This document shows positions 1 to 6,194 of a stretch of DNA of 7,231 nt, piece by piece. The notes under the pieces were generated by a model, which saw nothing but the letters and a program-made list of their open reading frames with translations, searched no databases and was not told the origin of the DNA. Numbering within the stretch: position 1 is the stretch's first letter; every line of letters starts with the position of its first letter. The stretch spans positions 1 to 7,231 of the forward strand of contig JARFQH010000078.1 of NCBI GenBank assembly GCA_029287875.1. The letters run 5' to 3'. The position numbers were made by a program, and so were the translations under genes. This stretch comes from Desulfobacteraceae bacterium (GTDB lineage: Bacteria > Desulfobacterota > Desulfobacteria > Desulfobacterales > SG8-13).

Positions 1-1328
1 GGACCGGCCTCACTCTGCAGAATCGGCAGAAAGGACAAGACCAGTCCCGGGTACCGGCGCCCGAGCATCCGCCTGATCCGGCCATGTTCGAACACAGTAA
101 AAAGATCGGCCGCCAGTGCCGGTAGAGGAAAGAGACCCAAGAACCGTTCGAGGTCTGATGTCATCGTGGTCGGCCGATCAGAGACCGGCGGTATTCCCAA
201 ACCGTCAAGTGCGCTGCAACAGTCGGTCAGCGCTTGGCAGCGGTCGAACAACCGTTCCAGGTCGAAATCGAAAGTGCCGAACTCGTGGTGACCGGATTCG
301 AAACGTGCCAGACAGCGGTAGAGATCGGTATTGGCCTGTTTATGCCCGTAAAAAGCGATTTCTTCCGGCAGATAGATGAACCTGCCGTCCGTGCAGGCGG
401 TGACGGCGGTTGCTGATATCGGGGATAGCCGACCGTCAAGGGCCGACAGGGGCCGAACCGAGATCTGAAGACCGGTCCGGGCGCCGAGGTAGCGATTGAG
501 CTGTGCCTCCACTTCGCGCAGGGAAACGGCAACCTGAAGTTCTGCAAACGTATCGCGGCCCTGGCGAGAATCGAGCGACAGGAAACTGGCGGCCGATTCT
601 GGCCTTTGGATTGTTTTGACCAACGCAGCGGAAATAAAACGGTCGAGCGCAGCCGGGGTCAACAGCCGGAGACCCTTTTTCATTCCTGCCAGAAACGACT
701 CGATGAGGTGCACGTCTGCACGCACCACCCGCAAAAGCTGCTCCAGCTGCCAAACACGCTTCGTCTTTGCGAAAGAAAGCATAGCTTGCGGCAGGTTAAC
801 GGAAAGGTGCTGGCACTGGTTGTAACTCAGATCCATGCCGAAGGCCACTGACAGAAGCTTGAGAAACATGGTGGCCGCAGAGCGCTCACCGCGGTTGAGA
901 AGCTGTGAGAGGGCGTCCAGCGGCCGCGGCAGGGTGTAGATTCCCTTCGACTTCATAACGCCCACGGCCTCGGTGAAAAGCTGCAGCAGGTCACGGTCTC
1001 CGACGATTAAAACCGGCGCCAGGTGAATGGCCATCAATCGGCCGATCGTCGTTCCCCGGGCACCGGCCGCTCGCACCAGGCGGTGGTAGTTTTCAAGCAC
1101 CCCGTACTCGACCCGGGTCATCAGTTGAAGATAACCGGCTGCAATGGCCTGCCCGAATGAAATTTCCCGGGTCAGACCCCAAAAGATATCGTCAACCAAC
1201 AAGGCGACGACAGCTGCGGAGACAACTGGTTCGAATCGCTCCAGTTGTCTATGAACGGTAGCAGCGAGATCCGGATCTAAGAGGTGCAGGGATTCAATCG
1301 GTGCCCTATGTTCCTGGTCATATGGCAT
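1..1328 (-). CDS. NorD/CbbO-like partner protein of the adjacent MoxR ATPase (3' end missing)
   Basis: Reading leftward from an ATG at 1328, the frame stays open for 442 codons to the window edge, so the C-terminal part is missing. I recognise the family from conserved pieces: FESGHHEFGTF at residues 343-353 and an ERxxR-like block, FEHGRIRRMLGRRYPGL, at about 413-429. Such proteins (NorD, CbbO and relatives) are usually large and end in a von Willebrand A domain with a MIDAS site; that part would lie beyond position 1. The first 330 residues look helical and soluble, with no signal peptide or membrane segment. The gene starts 19 bp after the ATPase gene on the same strand, the usual pairing for MoxR AAA+/VWA chaperones that remodel or insert cofactors into target complexes. 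No good Shine-Dalgarno precedes the ATG; an in-frame TTG at 1334 is an alternative start. The family call is fairly firm and the target is unknown. The position where the family normally has the first His of an HExxH-like motif is Phe343 here. Confidence 0.8.
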   Translation of the reverse strand, partial: MPYDQEHRAPIESLHLLDPDLAATVHRQLERFEPVVSAAVVALLVDDIFWGLTREISFGQAIAAGYLQLMTRVEYGVLENYHRLVRAAGARGTTIGRLMAIHLAPVLIVGDRDLLQLFTEAVGVMKSKGIYTLPRPLDALSQLLNRGERSAATMFLKLLSVAFGMDLSYNQCQHLSVNLPQAMLSFAKTKRVWQLEQLLRVVRADVHLIESFLAGMKKGLRLLTPAALDRFISAALVKTIQRPESAASFLSLDSRQGRDTFAELQVAVSLREVEAQLNRYLGARTGLQISVRPLSALDGRLSPISATAVTACTDGRFIYLPEEIAFYGHKQANTDLYRCLARFESGHHEFGTFDFDLERLFDRCQALTDCCSALDGLGIPPVSDRPTTMTSDLERFLGLFPLPALAADLFTVFEHGRIRRMLGRRYPGLVLSFLPILQSEAG

Positions 1329-1345
1329 GCATGACAATCGGTGCC
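1295..1345. repeat. 11-bp direct repeat CAATCGGTGCC around a start codon
   Basis: CAATCGGTGCC occurs at 1295-1305 and again at 1335-1345, exactly 40 bp apart, on either side of the start of the leftward NorD/CbbO-like gene. One copy lies in the 19-bp intergenic gap and the other in codons 8-12. It may be chance or the trace of a small local duplication. No function is claimed. Confidence 0.4.
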
Positions 1346-1347
1346 GT

Positions 1348-2163
1348 TTAAAACAGGTCGTCGATAAGATCGTTCATGGTTTCCTGGAGGTGCCTGTCGT
1401 CGGTTAAAGATCTGCAGATAGCAGCCCGGCAGGCTTCGCGCGCGGGAACACCGCGTCTGGTCAGCTGGGCGGCATAGATCAGGAGCCGGGTGCTGGCGCC
1501 TTCGGTCAGACCCTGTTCCCTGATCCGGCGAATTTTATGCGCCAGTGCCACCAGCTGCCGGGCGGTCTCCGGTGCCACGCCGCCTTCGTGGGAAACGATG
1601 TCGGTCTCTTTTTGCGCCGTCGGATAGTCGAAGTCGATGGAAATAAATCGCTGGCGGGTGCTCTGTTTCAGGTCTTTCAGAACGGACTGATATCCGGGAT
1701 TAAACGAGATTACCAACAAAAAATCAGGATGGGCCTTGAGGGTTTCGCCCTTCTTGTCGATGGACAGCAGGCGGCGATCGTCGCTCAATGGATGGATGAC
1801 CACCGTCGTGTCCTTGCGGGCTTCGACGATCTCATCGAGGTAACAGATTGCCCCGATGCGCACCGCCCGTGTCAAGGGACCGTCCATCCATACCGTCTCA
1901 TCATTTTTGAGCAGATAGCGCCCAATCAAATCCGATGCAAACAGGTCCTCGTGGCAGGCCACTGTATACAGGGGGCGCTTGAACCGAAAAGCCATGTACT
2001 CGACGAAGCGGGTCTTCCCACATCCGGTAGGACCTTTTAACATAACCGGCAGCCGTGCGTCGAGAGCGGCTGCGAACAGCTCCACCTCACCGCCGGCCGG
2101 AAGGTAATACGGTTTCTCTCGAATGAGATTTTCCGAGGTGTCTACTTGCTCAGGCGGTGCCAT
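1348..2163 (-). CDS. MoxR-class AAA+ ATPase, CbbQ/NirQ/NorQ/GvpN type
   Basis: This 271-residue protein is a complete single-domain AAA+ ATPase. Visible motifs are Walker A GPTGCGKT (residues 44-51), Walker B ICYLDEI (106-112, with Asp110-Glu111), sensor 1 SFNP (153-156), an arginine-finger region STRQRF (168-173) and a sensor-2-like GASTRLL (222-228). The length and the C-terminal helical tail match the CbbQ/NorQ/GvpN group. Known members form hexameric rings that use ATP hydrolysis, with a VWA-domain partner, to activate Rubisco (CbbQO), mature nitric oxide reductase (NorQD) or assemble gas vesicles (GvpN). The matching partner gene follows 19 bp downstream, so the two probably act together in the cytoplasm. 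No Rubisco, NO reductase or gas vesicle gene is in view, so the client cannot be named. The ATG at 2163 has only a weak purine-rich sequence before it, but the protein begins where the family usually does. Confidence 0.93.
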   Translation of the reverse strand: MAPPEQVDTSENLIREKPYYLPAGGEVELFAAALDARLPVMLKGPTGCGKTRFVEYMAFRFKRPLYTVACHEDLFASDLIGRYLLKNDETVWMDGPLTRAVRIGAICYLDEIVEARKDTTVVIHPLSDDRRLLSIDKKGETLKAHPDFLLVISFNPGYQSVLKDLKQSTRQRFISIDFDYPTAQKETDIVSHEGGVAPETARQLVALAHKIRRIREQGLTEGASTRLLIYAAQLTRRGVPAREACRAAICRSLTDDRHLQETMNDLIDDLF

Positions 2164-2224
2164 CGGTTTGTCCGTTATCCGTGATCGTGACTTATGCTGC
2201 TATCCGGATGTGAATAAGTTTCCA

Positions 2225-2236
2225 TCAATGAATTGA
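2225..2236. promoter_or_regulatory. Candidate operator TCAATGAATTGA overlapping a -35 box
   Basis: TCAAT-GA-ATTGA is a perfect 5-bp inverted repeat whose right arm overlaps the TTGACT -35 hexamer that starts at 2233. A second TTGAC lies at 2244-2248, 11 bp (about one helical turn) after the first. The position suits a repressor site, but a palindrome this short may be chance. Confidence 0.3.
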
Positions 2237-2262
2237 CTTTTCGTTGACGAGGCCAATATAAT
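2233..2262 (+). promoter_or_regulatory. Sigma70-type promoter, TTGACT-18 bp-TATAAT
   Basis: The -35 hexamer TTGACT (2233-2238, five of six consensus bases) and a perfect -10 TATAAT (2257-2262) are separated by 18 bp. Transcription would begin near 2269 and run rightward, giving a leader of about 390 nt before the TraB-family start codon at 2662, or a separate short RNA if it ends earlier. No obvious hairpin plus U-run terminator follows on this strand. It is the best promoter match in the window. Confidence 0.6.
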
Positions 2263-2349
2263 GACAACCTTAACTGATTGGTTCAGGGTTCAAGCCCGCC
2301 CCGGCGCGACGGGACGTTACTATGAATTTGTTTGCATGTTCTATAGACG

Positions 2350-2363
2350 TTGATTTTTATCAC
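2350..2363. promoter_or_regulatory. FNR/CRP-family-like binding site TTGATTTTTATCAC
   Basis: TTGAT-N4-ATCAC matches nine of the ten fixed positions of the FNR consensus TTGAT-N4-ATCAA. Its centre at about 2356.5 lies some 62 bp before the start expected from the TATAAT at 2407-2412, close to the classical class I activator spacing of -61.5. Binding by an FNR-type oxygen or redox regulator is inference from the consensus alone; no regulator gene is in the window. Confidence 0.4.
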
Positions 2364-2406
2364 CACATCTCTCCAAGCCGGGTCTGGGCCAGGGGTTGAA
2401 AGGTTA

Positions 2407-2412
2407 TATAAT
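2407..2412 (+). promoter_or_regulatory. Second perfect TATAAT -10 element, weak -35
   Basis: A consensus -10 hexamer lies 250 bp before the TraB-family gene. The sequence 17 bp upstream (CTGGGC, 2384-2389) is a poor -35, so a promoter here would probably need an activator. The FNR/CRP-like box at 2350-2363 is suitably placed. Since the region is AT-rich, a chance TATAAT cannot be excluded. Confidence 0.35.
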
Positions 2413-2504
2413 GCTGATTTCCGTAACTTTATGCTCCATTGTTTGGATTGGCCGCTTTCAGCCATTGGGTGAAACATGGAATTCGACACAATTGATGCGT
2501 AATA

Positions 2505-2627
2505 TAACAGTTAGAGACCAGTTATGGCACTTTAACTGGGAACCGTTAATTCCGCCTGGGTAGGAAAACGCTCAACCCAGGAAAAATTTACATATAAATT
2601 AGGTTAACTCCCAATTTAGATTTAACC
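2505..2627. repeat. Cluster of five short inverted repeats before the TraB-family gene
   Basis: Five perfect inverted repeats follow one another: TAAC-A-GTTA (2505-2513); CCAGTTA-8 nt-TAACTGG (2518-2539); CCTGGGT-13 nt-ACCCAGG (2555-2581); AATTTA-CATA-TAAATT (2585-2600); GGTTAA-14 nt-TTAACC (2602-2627). TTAAC or GTTAA recurs across the whole stretch. None is followed by a T-run on either strand in the terminator arrangement, so these read better as operator half-sites or a structured mRNA leader than as terminators. They sit immediately before the 2662 start codon. Confidence 0.5.
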
Positions 2628-2661
2628 CATATATATTGGAAAAGGATTAGAAACAAGTCGT

Positions 2662-3807
2662 ATGACCCAACTCCTTGAAATTGACGGCAAGAAAATCTTT
2701 CTTGTGGGAACTGCCCATGTTTCGGAAGAGAGCGCCCGTCTGGTGGCCGATGTCATCGACAGGGAAAAACCGGACACGGTTTGTGTCGAGCTGTGTGCAT
2801 CACGCTACCAATCCATCCGACAGAAAGACCAGTGGCAGAACATGGACATCGTGAAGGTCATCAGGGAAAAAAAGTCTTTCCTGTTACTGTCCAATCTGCT
2901 GCTGGCATCGCTGCAGAAAAGAATTGCCAAAAAACTCAATATTCGCCCGGGTCAGGAAATGATTCAGGCCATCGAATCCGCCGAGGCCGTCGGGGCCGCC
3001 ATCCACCTGGCCGACCGGGATATTCGCATTACCCTCTCCCGCACGTGGCGTTTGATGAGATTCAGGGACAAGATCAAGCTGCTGGCCCAGCTCATTTTTT
3101 CCATTGGACAGGTGGACGACATCAGTGCCGAGGATGTGGAAAAAATGAAGCAGGAGGATGTGCTCGAAACCATCCTCGCCGACGTGGGCAAATCTTTGCC
3201 CATCGTCAAGGCCATTCTGATCGACGAACGCGACCGCTACCTGGCCCACAAGATACGGCATGCCCCCGGAGAAAAAATAGTGGCTGTCGTCGGCGCCGGT
3301 CATGTCCCCGGAATCAAAAGGTACTGGAACACCGAAACCGACATCGCACCCCTGGAAAAAATACCGCCCAAGGGCAAGCTCTCTGCTGTCTTCAAGTGGG
3401 TCATACCGTTGGGAATCGTTGCGTTGATCATCACCGGCTTTTTCATGGGCGGCGCCAAATCCGGCAAGGACATGGTGGTCTGGTGGCTGCTGGCCAACGG
3501 CGTGCTGGCCGGTCTTGGGGCTTTGGCGGCCCTGGCTCATCCGTTCACGGTCGTCTCGTCCATCGTGGCCGCACCGTTGACATCGCTGAACCCGATGGTC
3601 GCTGCCGGCTGGGTATCAGGCCTGGTTGAAGCCTTTTCCCGCAAGCCGCGGGTCATCGACTTTGAAAATCTCCAGGAAGACATTCACTCACTGCGGGGTT
3701 TCTGGAAAAACAAGGTAACCCGGGTGCTGCTGGTCGTCGTGTTTACCAACCTGGGGAGTTCTATCGGCACTTTCGTCGCAATCCCACTGATGATAAAGGC
3801 GTTCTGA
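2662..3807 (+). CDS. TraB/PrgY (GumN/Tiki clan) family membrane protein
   Basis: This 381-residue protein matches the full-length TraB 'pheromone shutdown' family. The N-terminal domain (about 1-230) carries the two GxxH motifs of this clan, GTAH (16-19) and GAGH (211-214), plus a conserved-looking Glu43 in VELC, an ADRD block (117-120) and DERD (188-191). The C-terminal part (about 242-380) is hydrophobic, with membrane segments near 243-263, 272-292, 296-318 and 354-378. In enterococci PrgY/TraB reduces secreted peptide pheromone; relatives such as Tiki are metal-dependent proteases. In most bacteria the role is unknown, so hydrolase activity here is inference. The start follows AAAGGA at 2641-2646 by an unusually long 15 nt, but the protein begins at the usual family position and no better start exists. 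It heads the rightward gene string, 10 bp before the lipoprotein gene. 'traB' here is a family name, unrelated to conjugation TraB. Confidence 0.9.
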   Translation: MTQLLEIDGKKIFLVGTAHVSEESARLVADVIDREKPDTVCVELCASRYQSIRQKDQWQNMDIVKVIREKKSFLLLSNLLLASLQKRIAKKLNIRPGQEMIQAIESAEAVGAAIHLADRDIRITLSRTWRLMRFRDKIKLLAQLIFSIGQVDDISAEDVEKMKQEDVLETILADVGKSLPIVKAILIDERDRYLAHKIRHAPGEKIVAVVGAGHVPGIKRYWNTETDIAPLEKIPPKGKLSAVFKWVIPLGIVALIITGFFMGGAKSGKDMVVWWLLANGVLAGLGALAALAHPFTVVSSIVAAPLTSLNPMVAAGWVSGLVEAFSRKPRVIDFENLQEDIHSLRGFWKNKVTRVLLVVVFTNLGSSIGTFVAIPLMIKAF

Positions 3808-3817
3808 TTAGACCATC

Positions 3818-4579
3818 ATGCACCGGAAGAAGAAAGATTGCCCACTTCGCTGCCGGCCGGCCGTCATCGGAATTATCCTGCTGCTTGCCGGTTGCAGCGG
3901 TCTGGGTCCGTCACCGCCCTCCGAAGTCGAAATTACCTCACCGCCCAGACAACTCGAGCACGTGCGATTTTCCGTTCAGCTAGGGGCATTTTCCAGTGTG
4001 GACAATGCCGTGAGACTGACCGAAGCACTACAGCAGACAGGTCTGAATGCCTACCATTTCAGCGATGCTTCCGGTTACTACAAGGTTCGCTTCGGCAACT
4101 ATTCCATCCGTGAACTGGCGATCGAGGCAGCGGAAAACTATCGGGCCCGCGGGCTCATCACGGACTATTTCATCGTCGGGCCCACCGCCGTTTACGATAC
4201 CGTCGAACTGAGGAAACGGATTGTTAAAACCGCAATGAATTTCATCGGCGTTTCTTATAAATGGGGTGGCGAATCGTCGGATGAAGGATTTGATTGCAGC
4301 GGGCTGACGATGACGGTCTATCAGCTCAACGGGCTCGATCTGCCGCGAACCTCCCGTCAACAGTGGAAGACCGGCACTCCGGTCGTGCGCAATGAGCTGC
4401 TGCGGGGCGATCTTGTCTTCTTTGCCACTGCCGGTGGACGCCGGGTCTCCCACGTGGGAATTTACACCGGTGAGAACAAGTTCATTCATGCACCCGGCAA
4501 GAGCAAGCGCATCCGGTTGACTTCCCTGTCGAAAAGCTATTACCGAAGCCGTTTCGTGGGAGCAAGGCGTTACCTTTAG
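3818..4579 (+). CDS. Lipoprotein with SPOR and NlpC/P60 (C40) peptidase domains
   Basis: The 253-residue protein has a basic N-terminus, a hydrophobic core and the lipobox LAGC (residues 23-26), so Cys26 should be lipidated after signal peptidase II cleavage. The next residue is Ser, which usually sends a lipoprotein to the outer membrane. Residues about 49-121 form a SPOR-like repeat (FSVQLGAF, then YYKVRFGNY), a fold that binds glycan strands lacking stem peptides, often at the division site. Residues about 132-253 are an NlpC/P60 domain with the catalytic set Cys160 (FDCSGL), His212 (SHVGIY) and His224 (FIHAP). The likely job is cutting peptidoglycan stem peptides in the periplasm, targeted by SPOR. 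The domain signatures are clear; septal targeting is inference. It lies 10 bp after the TraB-family stop codon. It lacks an obvious Shine-Dalgarno, so coupling to upstream translation is possible. Confidence 0.93.
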   Translation: MHRKKKDCPLRCRPAVIGIILLLAGCSGLGPSPPSEVEITSPPRQLEHVRFSVQLGAFSSVDNAVRLTEALQQTGLNAYHFSDASGYYKVRFGNYSIRELAIEAAENYRARGLITDYFIVGPTAVYDTVELRKRIVKTAMNFIGVSYKWGGESSDEGFDCSGLTMTVYQLNGLDLPRTSRQQWKTGTPVVRNELLRGDLVFFATAGGRRVSHVGIYTGENKFIHAPGKSKRIRLTSLSKSYYRSRFVGARRYL

Positions 4580-4580
4580 A

Positions 4581-4676
4581 ATGCATTCGAAAGTGAAACC
4601 TCAGGTCTTCCGGACATTCGAGCACAGCCATGGCTTAAAAATGATGAAAAACGAAATGGACTATCAGGATGAATAA
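4581..4676 (+). CDS. Candidate 31-residue small ORF or leader peptide bridging into hldE
   Basis: An ATG one base after the lipoprotein stop codon opens a frame of 31 codons that fills the whole 89-bp gap and ends in TAA at 4674-4676, overlapping the hldE start in the arrangement ATGAATAA. The peptide is hydrophilic and charged, ending in KNEMDYQDE, with no signal sequence or domain I recognise. The hldE start codon has only a weak ribosome site, so termination-reinitiation from this ORF could feed hldE translation. Against it: no strong ribosome site of its own, and a chance open frame of this length is not rare. An alternative start is the internal ATGATG at 4641. I treat it as a candidate only. 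Confidence 0.3.
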   Translation: MHSKVKPQVFRTFEHSHGLKMMKNEMDYQDE

Positions 4677-6162
4677 TTCTGTCGCGTTCGATTATGAGAG
4701 ATGCAAAATCCTCGTCGTCGGCGATGTCATGTTGGACCGATATCTCTGGGGCGATGTGAAACGCATTTCACCTGAGGCGCCGGTACCGGTATTCCACATC
4801 AAGCGACGATCGATCGTTCCCGGCGGCGCCGGCAGCGTGGTTTTGAACGTCATCGGACTCGGTGCCTCGGTTACCTTGCTCGGCGTCATCGGCCGGGACG
4901 AAAACGGAAGTACGCTCAAAAGGTTGCTCGAGGACCGAAGGATCGAATCGATACTGATAGAAGATAAAAACAGGCCAACCATCACAAAAACGCGAGTTTT
5001 GGCAAAAGGTCAGCAATTACTGCGGATTGACGACGAAAACACCGTTGTTCTCGATGAATCTTTGAAAGCAGGAATCATCGAAAATGCGGCCAAAGAAATC
5101 CACCACTGTGCGGCCGTCATATTTTCGGATTATGGAAAGGGCATTTTTGATACGCAAGGCCTCACTGAAGCCCTCATCGATGTGGCTAATGGCGCAGATG
5201 TGCCTGTTATCGTCGATCCCAAGAGGAAAAATTGGGAACGATATTCGGGGGCAGCTTGTCTGACACCAAATACCGCCGAATTCGAACATGTTGTTGGAGC
5301 GCCTCTCGGTGATGACAACGCCCTTATCGACGCGATGCGGACCACACGGTCCCAATACAGGTTGTCGAACCTGCTGGTCACGCGCGGCCCGCTCGGGATG
5401 TGCCTCATCGGCGAAGACGAGCAGCCCCGGTTTATTCCGTCAATTGCACGGGAAGTGTACGATGTGTCAGGCGCCGGTGACACCGTTATTGCGACATTGG
5501 CAGTCGGTATCGCTTCCGGGCAGGGCTACTTGGACGCCGCTCGCTTGGCCAACGTCGCTGCCGGGGTTGTGGTCGGCAAACTCGGTACGCAACCGATCAA
5601 CGCCCTCGAACTGAAGGCTGCGGTGGGGATGAACGGTGACAGAATCGGCGGGAGCGTCAATCAAAAGACCCATTCGCTTGCGGCTGCGAATCTTCAGGTC
5701 CAGGCATGGAAAGCCCTCGACCAAAAAATCGTTTTCACCAACGGGTGTTTCGATTTGCTTCACCCGGGACACATCCACTTACTGAACGAGGCCAAGAGGT
5801 GCGGAGAGCGGTTGATCGTCGGCTTGAATTCCGACGGGTCGGTCAGGCGGCTCAAGGGAAACAAGCGACCGATTTTGAGCGAAACGGACCGCGCCGCCAT
5901 TTTAGGAGCGTTGGATTGCGTCGATCTGGTGATCATTTTCGAAGAAGACACGCCGATCGAACTCATTGAATCCCTGGAACCGGATGTTCTGGTGAAAGGG
6001 TCGGATTACCGCCCGGAGAGGGTGGTCGGAAAAGAGATTGTGGAGTCCTATGGCGGAAAAGTGCACCTGGTCCCGGTGGTTGAAGGATACAGTACAACCC
6101 GCCTCGCGGAAAAGGTGTCGGAAAAAAACGGAGACCATAATCCCAAAAGCGTTCACAAGTAA
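4669..6162 (+). CDS. hldE: Bifunctional heptose 7-phosphate kinase / heptose 1-phosphate adenylyltransferase
   Basis: This 497-residue protein is the fused two-domain HldE (RfaE), slightly longer than the 477-residue E. coli enzyme. The N-terminal PfkB/ribokinase domain (about 1-320) shows GDVMLDRYLWG (18-28), RISPEAPVPV (32-41), the glycine motif GGAGS (52-56) and DVSGAGD (265-271) with catalytic Asp271. The C-terminal nucleotidyltransferase domain (about 352-485) shows TNGCFD (357-362), the HPGH motif (365-368), LNSD (386-389), SETDRA (404-409), KGSDY (443-447) and YSTT (474-477). It phosphorylates D-glycero-beta-D-manno-heptose 7-phosphate at C1. After removal of the 7-phosphate by GmhB (not in the window), it joins the sugar phosphate to AMP from ATP, in the cytoplasm. 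hldD follows 32 bp downstream. One oddity: the family's GGAxN pattern reads GGAGS, with Ser56 in place of Asn. The ribosome site (AATGGA, about 10 nt upstream) is weak. Confidence 0.97.
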   Translation: MNNSVAFDYERCKILVVGDVMLDRYLWGDVKRISPEAPVPVFHIKRRSIVPGGAGSVVLNVIGLGASVTLLGVIGRDENGSTLKRLLEDRRIESILIEDKNRPTITKTRVLAKGQQLLRIDDENTVVLDESLKAGIIENAAKEIHHCAAVIFSDYGKGIFDTQGLTEALIDVANGADVPVIVDPKRKNWERYSGAACLTPNTAEFEHVVGAPLGDDNALIDAMRTTRSQYRLSNLLVTRGPLGMCLIGEDEQPRFIPSIAREVYDVSGAGDTVIATLAVGIASGQGYLDAARLANVAAGVVVGKLGTQPINALELKAAVGMNGDRIGGSVNQKTHSLAAANLQVQAWKALDQKIVFTNGCFDLLHPGHIHLLNEAKRCGERLIVGLNSDGSVRRLKGNKRPILSETDRAAILGALDCVDLVIIFEEDTPIELIESLEPDVLVKGSDYRPERVVGKEIVESYGGKVHLVPVVEGYSTTRLAEKVSEKNGDHNPKSVHK

Positions 6163-6182
6163 TTTTTACCTAAACGACTATT

Positions 6183-6186
6183 GAGG
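6183..6186 (+). promoter_or_regulatory. Ribosome binding site of hldD
   Basis: GAGG, within TTGAGGAAAA, lies 8 nt before the ATG at 6195 and supports that start. It is the best-spaced ribosome site in the rightward gene string. Confidence 0.7.
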
Positions 6187-6194
6187 AAAATTAC

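Larger units (their letters stand above)
2164..2661. other. Divergent intergenic region, 498 bp, regulatory
   Basis: This stretch separates the leftward ATPase gene from the rightward TraB-family gene. It is visibly richer in A and T than the flanking coding sequence, especially after about 2490. I find no convincing protein gene in it. It contains a near-consensus promoter (2233-2262), an FNR/CRP-like palindrome (2350-2363), a second TATAAT (2407-2412) and a series of short inverted repeats (2505-2627). I found no convincing promoter for the leftward pair, although one must lie here or within the repeats. Confidence 0.7.

Noticed and set aside
227..753. Two leftward ORFs of about 105 codons (227-547 and 436-753) and small rightward ORFs in 116-851
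   Set aside because: They overlap the long leftward NorD/CbbO-like frame, which is open from 1328 to the edge and carries family motifs; the shorter frames do not.
1537..2040. 167-codon rightward ORF antisense to the ATPase gene
   Set aside because: It lies wholly within the well-supported AAA+ gene on the opposite strand and shows no domain; a codon-bias shadow.
2280..2312. tRNA T-arm-like sequence GGGTTCAAGCCCG, possible tRNA end or attachment site
   Set aside because: The T-stem would have only two pairs and no anticodon or acceptor arm can be folded around it; no integrase is present.
2283..2489. 68-codon leftward ORF in the intergenic region
   Set aside because: No recognisable domain, low-complexity-free but gene-unlike composition, no ribosome site, and it crosses the promoter and FNR-like elements.
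2555..2581. CCTGGGT hairpin as an intrinsic terminator
   Set aside because: On the + strand it is followed by AAAAATTT and on the - strand by mixed sequence, so no U-run follows the stem in either direction.
2781..3629. 282-codon rightward and 218-codon leftward (2884-3540) ORFs inside the TraB-family gene
   Set aside because: Both are out-of-frame shadows rich in Arg/Gly/His or Gly/Gln, without any recognisable motif, while the TraB frame has full family motifs.
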